In this document: piece by piece, positions 57,709 to 59,543 of the stretch
Layout of the letters: each line of letters starts with the position of its first letter
Position numbering within the stretch: the first letter of the stretch is position 1
NCBI GenBank assembly: GCA_016927695.1
Contig: JAFGME010000193.1
Span: 1-59,543, forward strand
Origin: Bacteroidales bacterium
GTDB lineage: Bacteria; Bacteroidota; Bacteroidia; Bacteroidales; JAFGHD01
Length of the DNA stretch: 59,543 nucleotides
Reading direction: 5' to 3'
Notes under the pieces: model-generated
Database searches by the model: none
Told to the model about the DNA's origin: nothing
What the model saw: the letters and a program-made list of their open reading frames with translations, nothing else
Made by a program: the position numbers and the translations under genes

Positions 57709-58949
57709 GACTGATTATTTGTGTATGATAAAATCCTTTGTTCGCCTTCGAGTTTTCTCTTTTCCGACAAATTTTGTGAAACTTCGAGAGTGCCCAGGTA
57801 TTCGCCTTTTTCATTTCGTAAGGCGAAGTATTCAATATGTATAAACTGTCCTTTTATTTGTATCCAGAACGGGGCTGAATCCTGCCTGCCACTTTTGAAA
57901 TCATCCACGATCTGGTTTACAACGTGTACGCTTGAGGGAGGGTGGCACATGCGGACGTCCCTGTTCAGAATGGCCCTGTTGCGGTGAAAAATACGCTCCT
58001 TTCCCTGGGAGAAATACTTCACTTTATCTTCTTTGTCTACAAATGTGATATCCACAGGCAGGGTGTTCAGAAGGGCAAGAAGTTCTTCATTGGAAAAACT
58101 TCCACTGGGCAGTTGAATCCGACCGTTTTTTTTCTGATCCGGCCGGGTAAACTCCGGGTTTTCAGGTTCCCAGTCAATTTGAGGATCATACAGACAGTAA
58201 CCGATTTCGTTGGTTTGCTGTGCAATTTCATACCAGTTGCCCTCCCTGAGTTTGTCCATCGACATGGGGAACAGAATCTCCTCTTCCTTCATGATCATAT
58301 CTTCTATTCCGGTCAATGCAGGCTTAAGAACCATTTCAATCATGGCGGCAACTTCTTCTCCTGTCACGGACTCCTCCACCGACAAGGCTTCGATGGAACC
58401 CTTAAGCATTTCCCTGACTTCATCATGCTTCTCCCACATCACTTTGGGCGGACCGGTAATACCCGCCTTTTCCAGAAATGGAAACAACAGGTTTTCTTTC
58501 CGTTGATAATGTTTGTCAACATCCATCAGGCTGTTGAAATGCCGGCGTAGTTCCATGACCAGTTCGGGAATAATCTCCTCTGATGAAGCTCTTTTCAGGT
58601 TCCCGAACAATTCTCTGCATTGAGTCGTTACTTTCTGAAGGGCTCTGTTCTCGTTTATGAATACATCCACAGGGTGGCCTGTCGGGATTTCCTTTGCCCC
58701 GGATGGGTCGATTTGCCCCTCCAGAGCCTGGGTGTGCAGGTCGCAGAATTTCAACACCTCTTCATCGGTGAGTATTCCCTCTGAGATCAGTTCCTGCTCC
58801 ACTTCTACCACTTCACCGTAGGGTATCCCCGCCATCAGTCTCACCAGTTGCTGCCTCACCGCTTCAGGGGCTTCACCCTGGTGAAGCTGAAGGATCATGT
58901 GTTTCAGTAATTCTTTTCTTTTGTCGGAATTATTGATAAGTTCGCTCAT
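57705..58949 (-). CDS. DUF438 protein with hemerythrin-like and PAS domains
   Basis: N-terminal DUF438; hemerythrin-like LRRHFNSLMDVDKHYQRKENLLFPFLEKAGI...MIMKEEEILFPM; PAS LPVDITFVDKEDKVKYFSQGKERIFHRNRAILNRDVRMCHPPSSV. Confidence 0.9.
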   Translation of the reverse strand: MSELINNSDKRKELLKHMILQLHQGEAPEAVRQQLVRLMAGIPYGEVVEVEQELISEGILTDEEVLKFCDLHTQALEGQIDPSGAKEIPTGHPVDVFINENRALQKVTTQCRELFGNLKRASSEEIIPELVMELRRHFNSLMDVDKHYQRKENLLFPFLEKAGITGPPKVMWEKHDEVREMLKGSIEALSVEESVTGEEVAAMIEMVLKPALTGIEDMIMKEEEILFPMSMDKLREGNWYEIAQQTNEIGYCLYDPQIDWEPENPEFTRPDQKKNGRIQLPSGSFSNEELLALLNTLPVDITFVDKEDKVKYFSQGKERIFHRNRAILNRDVRMCHPPSSVHVVNQIVDDFKSGRQDSAPFWIQIKGQFIHIEYFALRNEKGEYLGTLEVSQNLSEKRKLEGEQRILSYTNNQS

Positions 58950-59002
58950 ATTTTCTCATTATTAAGTTTGTATAAAATTTTACATTTTTGCAAAACCTTG
59001 CC

Positions 59003-59335
59003 TTAATCACTCTTGATCATGGTGAGAAGCATTTTAAATTTTTCAACAGCGTAAACGGCATGGGGAATATTTGCCGGCATAATCAGTGATTCACCTGATT
59101 TCAGCATAAAAGGTTCTTTGTCGATGGTGATCCGTGCTTCCCCTTCAATGGCCTGTACCAGGGCATCGAATGGAGCCGAATGTTCACTGAGTTGCTGCCC
59201 CTTGTCAAAAGCGAATAGTGAAATGTTGCCTTTTTCTTTTTGGATCACCCTTTTGCTGACAATCCCTTCCGGAGAATAGTCGACCTTTGAGGAAAAGCGG
59301 ATGACTTTCGAATGCATGAATTCTTTTGTTTCCAT
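59003..59335 (-). CDS. Small cupin-domain protein
   Basis: SEHSAPFDALVQAIEGEARITIDKEPFMLKSGESLIMPANIPHAVYAVEKFKMLLTMI. Confidence 0.93.
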   Translation of the reverse strand: METKEFMHSKVIRFSSKVDYSPEGIVSKRVIQKEKGNISLFAFDKGQQLSEHSAPFDALVQAIEGEARITIDKEPFMLKSGESLIMPANIPHAVYAVEKFKMLLTMIKSD

Positions 59336-59348
59336 TGTGCTTAATATA

Positions 59349-59543
59349 TTAATGTATAAATAGTAATTTTTTAGTTTTCTTCACTTTTCTGCCGATAATG
59401 GCCGGCAATCTGGGGAAAATTCTTTTACCCGGAGATGAAAAATATCTGACCTCATCCTTCTCGTCCACCAGCGTAATGTCAACAGGAAGGTGGTTGAGCA
59501 GGGTTTTTAGCTGTTCAATGCCAAGAATGCCTGTTCCTAAATC
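59349..59543 (-). CDS. C-terminal end of a second DUF438/PAS-type protein, apparently truncated (5' part outside window)
   Basis: Minus-strand frame open to window end: DLGTGILGIEQLKTLLNHLPVDITLVDEKDEVRYFSSPGKRIFPRLPAIIGRKVKKTKKLLFIH*, aligning with the PAS part of 57705-58949 but stopping before HPP. Confidence 0.7.
   Translation of the reverse strand, partial: DLGTGILGIEQLKTLLNHLPVDITLVDEKDEVRYFSSPGKRIFPRLPAIIGRKVKKTKKLLFIH

Noticed and set aside
1-59543. CRISPR arrays, prophage, intact IS elements, rRNA genes
   Set aside because: No regularly spaced repeats, integrase/transposase ORFs, phage structural genes or rRNA sequence recognised

Overview
The window comes from a Bacteroidota-type genome: TTTG / TAnnTTTG promoters, GldA, DUF4249/DUF4154 proteins and TonB-dependent receptors. 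It has no phage, CRISPR array or intact transposon that I can support. Left third: the tail of a DUF4249 protein; an operon encoding a TonB-dependent receptor, a YfiR-like (DUF4154) protein, a beta-propeller histidine kinase, a REC-LytS hybrid kinase and a LytTR regulator; a large DUF3352/propeller-like protein; a TruA paralogue; and a TetR-controlled RND efflux operon containing an FKBP isomerase. Middle: two GT-C glycosyltransferases, a ClC channel, a B12-radical SAM protein, a cyclophilin, a secreted trypsin-like protease with FnIII-like repeats and a dockerin-like tail, secA, gldA, metK and tilS. Right third (about 38.9-59.5 kb), the most notable region: a selenocysteine/formate/nitrite island with nrfA, a mobB-mobA fusion, tRNA-Sec(UCA), selA, selB, a cysteine desulfurase, a YedF-like protein, a DUF3343 protein and selD. 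These face an opposing block with an OFA-type MFS transporter, a NuoE-NuoF fusion, a UGA-containing selenoprotein formate dehydrogenase, a cysteine-rich orphan protein, nrfH, a PepSY-propeller membrane protein, and DUF1858/DUF2249, DUF438-hemerythrin and cupin genes. The supplied ORF track splits the formate dehydrogenase at its in-frame UGA. The UGA context and a following hairpin with E. coli fdhF-like spacing support one selenoprotein at 51561-54284 (-). All family calls are by eye from motifs; no searches were run.
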